From NCBI GenBank assembly GCA_002323995.1, contig DCQY01000001.1:588-8989 (forward strand): a stretch of 8,402 bases of DNA, in the 5' to 3' direction. This document shows positions 1 through 5,889 of this stretch, in pieces. Below the pieces are notes generated by a model. It ran no database searches. It saw nothing but the letters and a program-made list of their open reading frames with translations, and was not told where the DNA came from. Each line of letters begins with the position of its first letter. The first letter of the stretch is position 1. The DNA comes from Akkermansiaceae bacterium UBA1506. GTDB lineage: Bacteria > Verrucomicrobiota > Verrucomicrobiia > Verrucomicrobiales > DEV007. Position numbers and translations under genes: made by a program.

Positions 1-1
1 G

Positions 2-874
2 CGCAATGTCTATCGCAATCCCGGAGAGATTCCCGAAAACGGAGTGGACGACGACGGCAACGGCTACATCGATGATGTCCATGGCTACAACTTCGACCAC
101 CAGTCGGCTGACCTCTACACCCGCCCCTTTGACGGTAACCCAAGGAACCGCTCCATTCTGCACGGCACCAGTTGTGCCACCATTGCCAGTGGCTCACAAT
201 CCCTGTCCGGCGGCCCCCAATTTGGAGTCGCTCCCCTCAGTCGTTGGGCTGGAGTGATTAATCTTGGGGGAATCGAACGTTCAGTTGAGTGGGCTATTGA
301 ACAAGGCGCTGATACCTACAGCATGAGCTTCTCGCGAGGCTACCATGGGGACTACCAATCGCACTGGCGCAAGGTGATGGAGCACGGTTCCTTCTGCGGT
401 GTTTACTTCGTTTCAGGTGCTGGTAACCGGCGTCGCGAAGCGGAAGAACCTTTCCGTATGGATATTCCGCAAAGTATTCCCAAAGCCGTCTTTGCCGCTG
501 CTGGGATTCAGCGGGACCTTAGCAAGACCAGTTTCTCCTGCGTCGGTCCGGTCAAATGGGACACCGAACACTATCAAGATGGCGTGGTTCAAAAGCCGGA
601 AGTCTGTGCTTTCAATTTTAAAGTCCCATGCCTTTACCCAAACGGTGAAGTTGTCCCTGATTTACTCAATGGTAATTCGTATGCCGGCCCCATGTTTTGC
701 GGGGCTATTTCTCTCATGCTATCCGCTGACCCCGATCTTCTCCCTTGGGACTTGCATGAAATCATCACCAGCACCGCTACTGATGTTGGCCCCGAGGGGG
801 TAGACTATGAGACAGGGTATGGCCTCATCAACTGTTATGCCGCAGTGGCCGAAGTTCTGCGGCGGAAAAAATGA
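2..874 (+). CDS. Subtilisin-like serine protease (S8 family), 3' part; start lies outside the window
   Basis: The reading frame is open from the first complete codon at base 2 and ends with TGA at 872-874, so about 290 C-terminal residues are visible. The visible start reads NVYRNPGEIPENG followed by DDDGNGYIDD, the loop that in many bacterial subtilases follows the catalytic Asp. That Asp is therefore upstream of the window. The catalytic His is in HGTSCATIASG (codon 161-163), the oxyanion-hole Asn in SGAGN (codon 425-427), and the catalytic Ser in GNSYAGP (codon 677-679), followed by the usual C-terminal helix and an ETGYGLINCYAAV segment. The Ser motif differs from the common GTSMAxP: Asn replaces Thr and Tyr replaces Met. 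The protein ends shortly after the catalytic domain, with no C-terminal sorting or adhesion domain. It is probably exported, but the signal peptide would be outside the window. The family call is firm; the substrate is unknown. Confidence 0.93.
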   Translation, partial: RNVYRNPGEIPENGVDDDGNGYIDDVHGYNFDHQSADLYTRPFDGNPRNRSILHGTSCATIASGSQSLSGGPQFGVAPLSRWAGVINLGGIERSVEWAIEQGADTYSMSFSRGYHGDYQSHWRKVMEHGSFCGVYFVSGAGNRRREAEEPFRMDIPQSIPKAVFAAAGIQRDLSKTSFSCVGPVKWDTEHYQDGVVQKPEVCAFNFKVPCLYPNGEVVPDLLNGNSYAGPMFCGAISLMLSADPDLLPWDLHEIITSTATDVGPEGVDYETGYGLINCYAAVAEVLRRKK

Positions 875-1181
875 TTGGACCCGAATTTAGGGTGCTAGGA
901 GGAAAGAAGCGGGGCGTTGAAAAGGAAATTCTTTTGTATCCAGTATGGCTGCCGAACAGCCAGAATCCGTGACTTGGCCTGAGAAACGCTGCATATCACG
1001 ATTCACAGCGAGTAAAGGCGCACTTGAAGTTTGGGTAATTTGGAAGGCAGCAAAAAACATAAGTATCATCCACGCCTTCCTGTATCGAACACCTATTGAT
1101 ATGGCATGTTGGCCCTAACCCAAAAGAATGCGAAGCACGGTGGCAAGGGTGCCGGTGGGGGTGAAGAACCACGCATTCGTC
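875..1181. other. Non-coding gap between convergent genes
   Basis: This stretch separates the 3' ends of the protease and of ndh. I see no convincing gene in it; the only frame of any length (887-1069, minus) shows no recognisable domain. A small hairpin has arms TGGCTG (946-951) and CAGCCA (957-962) around a 5-base loop but no T-tract on either strand. A 6-base inverted repeat, ACCACG at 1168-1173 and CGTGGT at 1193-1198, straddles the ndh stop codon. Neither is a convincing intrinsic terminator. Confidence 0.6.
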
Positions 1182-2573
1182 TCAGGATGGTTCGTGGTCG
1201 CGTTCGGATGGCGCTTCCTCAGCGACTAAGACTTCACTGCTTGCCGATGTGAAGACACGGGAACCTGGAGAGTCTTGGACGTAGGACCAGAACCAATTAA
1301 TTAGAACGGCGAGCTTACTCCGAAAGTCGACAAGGAAAATAAGGTGGATAAAGAGCCAAATTAGCCAGCCGAACCAACCCTCGATGCGTCGACCTTTAAT
1401 GTCGGCTACGGCAGCGCCTTTCCCGATGACGGCCATTTTCCCTTTGTCTACGTAGGTGAATTTTTTTGGTGTAGGATGCCCAAGGATACTTTTCCTAATG
1501 TGATTGGCGACGAACTTGCCTCCTTGGACCGCTGCAGGTGCCACACCGGGGACGGAGGAGCCGTCTTCTTGATTGATCTCAGCAGCATCTCCAATGACGT
1601 AGAATTCAGGCGATCCGGGAACGGTAAAATCAGGATTGACCAGCACCTTGTTGGTTCGAGAAACCGGAACATCAAGTCGCTTCGCGATACTCATTCCCTC
1701 CACTCCAGCTGCCCAGATGATAGCTCCTGATCGGATTACTTCTCCTCCCTGCAGGTGGACTTCCTCTGGCTGAATATCCTCTACAAAAGAGTTGGTTTTA
1801 ACTTCAACTCCCAGCCCCTCAAGATGTCGCTTCGCGTAGAGTCGTTGTTCCTTACGAAACGGAGTCAGGAGGTCTGGCATCCCCTCGAGTAGGACGATTC
1901 GCTGGGTTCTAGCATCGAAATTACGAAAACTGTTACGCATCGTGCGCTTGATGAGGTCGGAGAACGCGCCGGCGAGTTCTACCCCCGTTGGACCTCCTCC
2001 GACAATCACGACGGTAGAGAGCTTTTTGCGCTCTTCTTCATGGGCACTTTGGTCTGCCAACTCCAGATTTTTAAGCACGCTTTTTCTGATTTCGAAAGCT
2101 TCACTGAGGGACTTAAGTTGGAGGGTGTGTTTCTGCCAATGGTTCTTGCCAAAGAAACTGGTGCGGACTCCGGTGGCGAGGACAAGATAATCGTATTCGA
2201 GGCTGTGACCGGAGGAAAACTCTACTCGCTTGTCGTGTCGATGGATCTTTTTTGCCTCGTCGAACCTAACGTCGACGTTTTGGTGGGTTTTGAAAATACT
2301 TCTAACAGAACGAGCGATGTCAGGGGCCGTAAGAGTAGATGTCGCGACTTGGTAGAGCAGTGGTTGAAAGAGGTGGTGGTTTCTCTTGTCCACCAGCGTG
2401 ACGCCAACATTTGAAAGTTTTGCTAGTCTGAACGCACATGCCATACCACCAAAACCGGCTCCGATGACGATAACATGCTTTTTTCTGGATGGTTCTGGTT
2501 TCACAGATGTTGAGGGGAGATATTGGTTAGAGCTTGAGGCAAGGGTTGTTTGCAAAGTGATCGAAGCCGACAA
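1182..2573 (-). CDS. ndh: Type II NADH dehydrogenase (NDH-2)
   Basis: This is a single-subunit, non-proton-pumping flavoprotein that passes electrons from NADH to quinone at the inner face of the cytoplasmic membrane. At 463 aa it has the full architecture: an FAD-binding GAGFGG motif (38-43) after a beta-strand, the HHLFQPLLYQVA block (66-77), an NADH-binding GGGPTGVE motif (192-199), Glu230 at the end of the next strand (an acidic residue there usually means NADH rather than NADPH), a second FAD motif YVIGDAA (325-331), and the APAAVQGG quinone-side block (345-352). A hydrophobic C-terminal region (about 400-432) probably anchors it to the membrane. The chosen start is TTG at 2573, which has an AGGGGAGG ribosome site three bases upstream and overlaps the preceding gene by 47 bases. 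A GTG at 2504 would give 440 aa, closer to typical NDH-2 N-termini, but has no such site. The overlap implies co-transcription with the HemS-like gene upstream. The family call is very secure. Confidence 0.95.
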   Translation of the reverse strand: MSASITLQTTLASSSNQYLPSTSVKPEPSRKKHVIVIGAGFGGMACAFRLAKLSNVGVTLVDKRNHHLFQPLLYQVATSTLTAPDIARSVRSIFKTHQNVDVRFDEAKKIHRHDKRVEFSSGHSLEYDYLVLATGVRTSFFGKNHWQKHTLQLKSLSEAFEIRKSVLKNLELADQSAHEEERKKLSTVVIVGGGPTGVELAGAFSDLIKRTMRNSFRNFDARTQRIVLLEGMPDLLTPFRKEQRLYAKRHLEGLGVEVKTNSFVEDIQPEEVHLQGGEVIRSGAIIWAAGVEGMSIAKRLDVPVSRTNKVLVNPDFTVPGSPEFYVIGDAAEINQEDGSSVPGVAPAAVQGGKFVANHIRKSILGHPTPKKFTYVDKGKMAVIGKGAAVADIKGRRIEGWFGWLIWLFIHLIFLVDFRSKLAVLINWFWSYVQDSPGSRVFTSASSEVLVAEEAPSERDHEPS

Positions 2574-3363
2574 GTTCCTCCCCTGACGGTTCGATCACGC
2601 TGATGATCGGAGTGTCGTTTTCGTGAAAGAAGGTGAGAATTCGCCTTCCTGCGTGTCCGTTGACTCTGCTGTGGTGGATCAATGCAGGCTGTAAAAAAAG
2701 AAAATCTTCGGCGCTGCCTATGGTGAGCCAACAACAGATACGAGAGACGGAAGAAATGGGCAAAGTGTCCCAGATTGAGACTTCTTCGTTTGGGTTAACG
2801 AAGCCGAGCGGAAGTCCCCGTTGATAGTGCTCTTCGAGGAGGGCGCGTATAGGGGCGAAGTAAGCCGATTTTTTACCATTTCGGCAAGAGTCTGCACAGG
2901 TTAGATTGTTAGCTCTTCTTAGGTGCAGGACATCCCAGACATCGCCCTCGTCGGAGACAAAAGGAAGGAGGGCTTCGAATGCGCCACGAGCCACTTTTTC
3001 ATCTCGGTAGCAAAGCTTGATCGTTCCCTGGCCGGAACTGTTGGCAATTTCCAATGAAGAAAGAAGTTCACCGCGACGTTCTTCTCGATACCACCACACT
3101 TCATGCCATGAATGTAGGTTGGCAGTTAGACCGCGGCCGCCATTCTTAAAGAAAGAGTAGCCGTTGAATAGGGTGGGCTTTGGAAAGTGGCCTTGGTAAC
3201 AAAGAATGACCCCTTCGGTCCGATAGACGGTAGCACTGCTTTTCAGTGTTGGAAGAATCTCAAGAAGTTTCGGAGCGGTCAGCTTGAGGGAGAGAACCGG
3301 TCCGGTATCAGATAAAATCTCTCCCCCTAATTCTTCGCCGTATTCGAATATTTCTCCGTTCAT
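2527..3363 (-). CDS. HemS/ChuS-like heme-utilisation protein, diverged (copy B)
   Basis: The protein is 278 aa with no signal peptide, so it is probably cytoplasmic. I recognise no exact family from a signature motif, but residues about 30-135 line up block by block with the N-terminal domain of ChuS/HemS: ATVYRTEGVILCYQGHF (44-60), then LHSWHEVWWYREERRGE (83-99), LEIANSSGQGTIKLCY (104-119) and a closing FEALLPF. Residues about 200-270, ending RILTFFHENDTPIISVIEP, could be a worn second copy of the same domain. The linker carries Cys156 and Cys160 where ChuS has its heme-ligand region. ChuS/HemS proteins bind heme taken up by TonB systems, and some release iron from it. It is shorter than canonical ChuS (about 340 aa). 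The ATG at 3363 has no clear ribosome site, and a 370-base gap upstream suggests its own promoter. It shares an operon with ndh. The function is inferred; the fold assignment is moderate. Confidence 0.55.
   Translation of the reverse strand: MNGEIFEYGEELGGEILSDTGPVLSLKLTAPKLLEILPTLKSSATVYRTEGVILCYQGHFPKPTLFNGYSFFKNGGRGLTANLHSWHEVWWYREERRGELLSSLEIANSSGQGTIKLCYRDEKVARGAFEALLPFVSDEGDVWDVLHLRRANNLTCADSCRNGKKSAYFAPIRALLEEHYQRGLPLGFVNPNEEVSIWDTLPISSVSRICCWLTIGSAEDFLFLQPALIHHSRVNGHAGRRILTFFHENDTPIISVIEPSGEELVGFDHFANNPCLKL
2577..2584 (-). promoter_or_regulatory. Shine-Dalgarno sequence supporting the TTG start of ndh
   Basis: On the minus strand AGGGGAGG precedes TTG with only three bases (AAC) between. 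It lies inside the 3' end of the upstream HemS-like gene, so translation of ndh is probably coupled to that gene. It is the best ribosome-site match in the window, where most genes show little or none. The spacing is shorter than ideal, so the GTG at 2504 remains possible. Confidence 0.5.
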
Positions 3364-3551
3364 GAACCATCGGCTTCGTCTTCCGAGACCCGAAGAGTTT
3401 AGTTGGGATTATGGAATAAGGCTCGCGCTGGCTTGTCACAAATAGACTGAGGTTTGCTAAGACTAACAAAACATTATCAGTTATTGGCTTATTCTTGTCT
3501 TTGTCTCCCGCTTTGTTGTTTGTTGGGCATTTTCGGGGAGGACTTGACTTT

Positions 3552-3579
3552 GAGAATGTAATTTCTCGGCTAGAGAAAT
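3552..3579. promoter_or_regulatory. Overlapping perfect dyads, candidate operator
   Basis: ATTTCTC (3561-3567) and GAGAAAT (3573-3579) form a perfect 7-base inverted repeat around GGCTA. The left arm also pairs with GAGAA at 3552-3556, giving an alternating GAGAA, TTTCTC, GAGAAA array with a half-site spacing of about one helical turn. The array lies about 190 bases upstream of the copy-B HemS-like start. This layout fits a dimeric repressor or activator site. The binding protein is unknown, and the match to a Fur box is poor. Confidence 0.3.
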
Positions 3580-3614
3580 AGGCTACGGCTTCCACTGCCC
3601 CAAAGGGAGCCTCT

Positions 3615-3680
3615 AAAAAAAACGGCAAATTCTCCTAGCTGGTCAGCCTTTAATAAGCGGAACGTTTGGTAGAGACCAGC
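3615..3680 (-). terminator. Possible terminator of the HemS-flavodoxin transcript
   Basis: About 55 bases past the flavodoxin stop, the minus strand has a 7-base inverted repeat (arms 3674-3680 and 3638-3644) with a long 29-base loop, then T8 at 3622-3615. The T-tract starts some 15 bases after the stem, so this is not a classical intrinsic terminator and confidence is low. Confidence 0.2.
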
Positions 3681-3733
3681 GGGTGCTTCCCAAATGTTGA
3701 GACATACTGGTTAGGCTAGAAAAAGACGTCTGC

Positions 3734-4174
3734 CTAGGATTTTGAAAGGGCGTCTGTGACAAGGCCATACCATTGCTCAAACTCCTCGTCGTAGTCGACG
3801 TTGCAATCAATGCGCTCAGTGAGTTTTTTCGCTCCGCGAGCGGATAGTTCCCGATCCAAGTCTTTTCCAAATTGGCAAAAGAACTCGTAGTCGGTGTCGC
3901 CGAGAGCGAGGATTGCGTAACGAAGATGGGAAAGACTAAGGCTTTGGTTGTTTTTTAGATCGAGATAGAAGTCCTCTGCTTCGGTGGGAGGATCACCATC
4001 ACCCCAAGTGCTCACAACCGATAAGAGTGTATTCACCTCAGTTAGTTTTTCGGGGGTAAAGTCTTCGAGGTTTGAAAGCGTCGTTTCGAAGCCTGCGTTT
4101 GAGAGTTGTGTGGCAGTGTCTTCGGCGAGGGATTCGGCATTTCCGGTCTCCGATGCGTAGGTGATATGAATCAT
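3734..4174 (-). CDS. Short-chain flavodoxin (CysJ/MioC-type FMN domain)
   Basis: This is a small cytoplasmic FMN protein that carries one or two electrons between a reductase and an acceptor enzyme. At 146 aa it has the standard flavodoxin layout: the phosphate-binding loop YASETGNAESLA (6-17) after strand 1, the first FMN-side loop STWGDGDPPTEA (55-66), and the second loop LALGDTDYEFFCQFGKDLD (89-107), with a single Cys100 near the flavin. Trp57 and Tyr96 sit where the flavin ring is usually stacked. The loops resemble the flavodoxin domain of sulfite reductase CysJ and free-standing MioC more than long-chain FldA, but no reductase domain follows. The start is ATG at 4174, 26 bases after the stop of the upstream HemS-like gene and without a clear ribosome site. 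It is almost certainly co-transcribed with that gene, and its context makes it a candidate electron donor for a heme-handling protein. Confidence 0.88.
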   Translation of the reverse strand: MIHITYASETGNAESLAEDTATQLSNAGFETTLSNLEDFTPEKLTEVNTLLSVVSTWGDGDPPTEAEDFYLDLKNNQSLSLSHLRYAILALGDTDYEFFCQFGKDLDRELSARGAKKLTERIDCNVDYDEEFEQWYGLVTDALSKS

Positions 4175-4200
4175 GGTGTGCTTAGACAGTATTTGTTGGG

Positions 4201-5082
4201 TTAGTGAGTTCTGTTAGCCTGAGAGAGTTGTGGAGAGTTTTCGCAAACGTGTTTCCAAGACGAAAACGAGGACGAACCCGGCGTGGAAAGCGTGAGGTTA
4301 TGTTTGCCTTTAATGTCGTAGACCTCGAGCTCCGTGTGGTCTTTGCCATCGATGTTGGTTGTATTTAGTCTGAGTCCGTGGACGAGTCGAAGATCTAATT
4401 GGAGCAGTTTATTAGCCAGCGAGAGACTGACTAATCCACTCCCATCGTCGGCAAAAATGGGATAGGGACATTTCTTGAAATCCGTCACGATTTCGGCGTG
4501 TTTCGAGTGGGCAGTGATGATCAGTTCCTGATCCTTTTGTGCTGAAAGGTGCATTAGGATTACGCTGATAGGATGCCTTTCGGGGTAAGCACCTCGACTG
4601 ATCGCTTTTTCCTGACAACACGAGCAAATGTTGAAATCCTCGTCGATGCCTTCCCGGTTTCTCTGCAATTCAGTAAGTGAGATTTCCTTCTGCTTGAGTG
4701 ACCTGATAAACAATGGGAAGTCCTGAAGGTGAGATCGACCGGGCAGGAAATGGAAACTCAATCCTCTTGCTTGGTGGGTAAAGTCAAATTCCAGCCGGTA
4801 AGAATCTTGAAGCTTCTCATGTTCAAGCTTGACCAAATATGAGGCCTCTACTGTTTCCAAATTGATCCGCACTCCCACTTCAGGATTATGCAAAACGCGG
4901 GGCCCTTTTTCTTCCTGGAATTTGGGAAATGAGGCTAGGAATCCGAGGGAAGAGATGGGATTTTCAAGGCTGATGAAACTTGGCCCAAAGGCGGATACGG
5001 CACCGATAAGAAGTTCTGCTTTTTCGTAAAGCTGAATTATCTGCGAGGGTAAGGGGGGGGCTGGAATCGAGTTAGTGTTCAC
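4201..5082 (-). CDS. Two-domain HemS/ChuS-like heme-utilisation protein (copy A)
   Basis: The protein is 293 aa, with no signal peptide and probably cytoplasmic. Two halves each resemble a ChuS/HemS domain. The first (about 40-130) contains NPEVGVRINLETVEASYLVK (66-85), then SYRLEFDFTHQARGLSFHFL (94-113), ending FPLFIRSL. The second (about 170-282) contains SVILMHLSAQKDQELIITAH (173-192), IVTDFKKCPYP, LDLRLVHGLRLN and ELEVYDIKGKHNLTLSTPG. In the last block the charged strand-turn-strand matches the LELFAHDGTQIAQLYG region of ChuS. Members bind heme, and some degrade it with electrons from a flavoprotein or ferredoxin. The linker has Cys153, Cys155, Cys156 and His170; which residue, if any, binds heme cannot be told. 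The start is GTG at 5082, next to a perfect 17-base dyad. It heads an operon with the flavodoxin. The fold call comes from remembered family sequences and is moderately secure; the catalytic role is inferred. Confidence 0.6.
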   Translation of the reverse strand: MNTNSIPAPPLPSQIIQLYEKAELLIGAVSAFGPSFISLENPISSLGFLASFPKFQEEKGPRVLHNPEVGVRINLETVEASYLVKLEHEKLQDSYRLEFDFTHQARGLSFHFLPGRSHLQDFPLFIRSLKQKEISLTELQRNREGIDEDFNICSCCQEKAISRGAYPERHPISVILMHLSAQKDQELIITAHSKHAEIVTDFKKCPYPIFADDGSGLVSLSLANKLLQLDLRLVHGLRLNTTNIDGKDHTELEVYDIKGKHNLTLSTPGSSSFSSWKHVCENSPQLSQANRTH

Positions 5083-5083
5083 A

Positions 5084-5100
5084 TTAGTCTTCTAGACTAA
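5084..5100. promoter_or_regulatory. Perfect 7-base dyad abutting the GTG start of HemS-like copy A
   Basis: TTAGTCT (5084-5090) and AGACTAA (5094-5100) are exact inverted repeats around TCT, ending one base before the GTG codon. As DNA this could be an operator. As RNA it would fold into a hairpin whose loop holds AGA and which covers AGAAG, the only ribosome-site-like string before this start. Either reading would control translation or transcription of the HemS-flavodoxin operon. Confidence 0.4.
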
Positions 5101-5162
5101 CTTGGCGGAAAATACTGTTGGCTATTTGTCAGAGAAAGACGGCAAATTGTTATTTGTGCCAG

Positions 5163-5181
5163 AAAATTAATCATAATGATC
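5163..5181. promoter_or_regulatory. Candidate Fur box
   Basis: AAAATTAATCATAATGATC matches 12 of 19 positions of the classical Fur consensus GATAATGATAATCATTATC by my count, and contains the perfect core dyad ATCAT-A-ATGAT (5170-5180). It lies about 80 bases upstream of the copy-A HemS-like start. Twelve matches in AT-rich DNA can arise by chance, so the support comes mainly from the heme-related gene next to it. Confidence 0.3.
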
Positions 5182-5315
5182 TCCGGACGGTCACTTGCCT
5201 GGTTGCCATATCCTTCATGGTTGATGACATGCGCGTCGCGATAGACAAGCCTAGAACGATTTTTGGCGAGGTATCGAGTGTTTTGCGTGTCAACGAGTAG
5301 GAGGAAGAAAATACA

Positions 5316-5337
5316 CACCAAAAATTATCGATTGGTG
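5316..5337. promoter_or_regulatory. CACCAA/TTGGTG dyad upstream of the YHS-like gene
   Basis: CACCAA at 5316-5321 and TTGGTG at 5332-5337 are exact inverted repeats with a 10-base AT-rich spacer. The A-tract follows on the plus strand, so this is not a terminator in either direction. It sits about 75 bases before the plus-strand start at 5414 and could be an operator. Confidence 0.22.
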
Positions 5338-5413
5338 AAAAAAATGGCAATTTCAGGCAAAAGGGTGACAACTCATCGCAAGACAAGTTAGTCGCTCTCC
5401 CGATATTGCGGTA

Positions 5414-5878
5414 ATGAAACTAATTTTTTCCCTAATTGTCAGCTTTGTTACTTCGATCGGCGTGTATGCGGCGGAACAAACGATATGCCCTATCATGGTC
5501 GATTGTGAAATCGATGAGGAAGAGGTCGTGGAATTCGAAGGCACTGTAATTTACATGTGCTGTGGAAGTTGCATATCCGCTTGGGAAAGAAACCCCATCT
5601 ATTACCTGAAGGTGGGTATTGATTTGGGTTTGATACCACAATTTGAAAAGCCCAGCGACGAGTTACAGAAGAAGCTCGATGAGGTCGAGTTACTGGAACA
5701 ACGCTTTTGTCCTCTTCGTCCCGAAAACGTCATTTCTCCACAGAGCCCATTCGTCGACTACAAAGGCAAAAGAATTTATTTTTACCGGGACAGAGACATC
5801 GATCGCCGCTGGATCGGTGACCCCGACGGTGCCTTTAAGACGGCGCGTGAAGCGGGGCTTCTTCCCCAGTTCGACTGA
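5414..5878 (+). CDS. Exported YHS/TRASH-like metal-binding protein with a degenerate second repeat
   Basis: The protein is 154 aa. Residues 1-20 form a signal peptide (Lys2, a hydrophobic core, and VYAA before Glu21), so it should act outside the cytoplasm. Residues 25-67 resemble a YHS/TRASH-type domain: Cys25-Pro followed after about 24 residues by YMCCGSC (Cys49, Cys50, Cys53), then W57, N60-P61 and Y63-Y64. Such domains bind copper or other soft metals. A second copy (99-154) keeps Cys99-Pro, the IYF strand, a Trp and DP, but the CCxxC is replaced by YRDRD, so it cannot bind metal the same way. Each repeat ends in LIPQFE or LLPQFD, which shows an internal duplication. The ATG at 5414 lacks a clear ribosome site; the signal peptide supports it. 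It is divergent from the HemS-like operon and shares its control region. Metal handling is likely, but the metal and partner are unknown. Confidence 0.7.
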   Translation: MKLIFSLIVSFVTSIGVYAAEQTICPIMVDCEIDEEEVVEFEGTVIYMCCGSCISAWERNPIYYLKVGIDLGLIPQFEKPSDELQKKLDEVELLEQRFCPLRPENVISPQSPFVDYKGKRIYFYRDRDIDRRWIGDPDGAFKTAREAGLLPQFD

Positions 5879-5889
5879 GATCATTATAC

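Larger units (their letters stand above)
3364..3733. other. Intergenic control region upstream of the second HemS-like gene
   Basis: This 370-base gap lies between the flavodoxin gene and the copy-B HemS-like gene, both on the minus strand, so it should hold the end of one transcript and the promoter of the next. A frame at 3308-3628 (minus) is rich in basic residues and shows no domain, so I do not call it. Two structures stand out: the GAGAA/TTTCTC dyads at 3552-3579, and an inverted repeat at 3638-3680 followed on the minus strand by a run of eight T (3615-3622). I could not fix a convincing -35/-10 pair. Confidence 0.5.
5083..5413. other. Divergent intergenic control region
   Basis: This 331-base stretch lies between divergently read genes (HemS-like copy A on minus, YHS-like protein on plus) and must hold both promoters. 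Open frames here (5097-5321 minus, 5118-5300 plus) show no domain and are not called. It contains a Fur-like site (5163-5181), dyads at 5084-5100 and 5316-5337, and an imperfect direct repeat, TATTTGTcAGA at 5123 and TATTTGTgcCAGA at 5151. GTGACA at 5365-5370 is a fair -35 for the plus gene, but no matching -10 is visible. Confidence 0.5.

Noticed and set aside
399..803. Plus-strand frame of 134 aa
   Set aside because: It lies wholly inside the protease gene in another frame; the protease frame has clear catalytic motifs and this one has none.
2040..2414. Plus-strand frame of 124 aa opposite ndh
   Set aside because: It is antisense to a certain gene, has no domain, and its composition is that of a reverse-complement shadow.
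3308..3628. Minus-strand frame of 106 aa between the flavodoxin gene and the copy-B HemS-like gene
   Set aside because: It overlaps the HemS-like start, covers the dyad array, and its protein is basic with no recognisable domain; more likely chance in a control region.
3711..3740. TTAGGC/GCCTA inverted repeat after the flavodoxin stop as a terminator
   Set aside because: The stem is only five or six bases with a 15-base loop, and the T-run lies inside the loop rather than after the stem.
3734..4174. Reading the flavodoxin as the N-terminal half of a split sulfite reductase flavoprotein
   Set aside because: The frame ends cleanly after a complete 146-aa flavodoxin domain, and no FAD/NADPH reductase domain is found in the following 370 bases on any frame.
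5138..5160. Possible sigma-54 promoter on the minus strand (TGGCAC followed by TTGC)
   Set aside because: The GG and GC elements are about five bases too far apart for the -24/-12 geometry.
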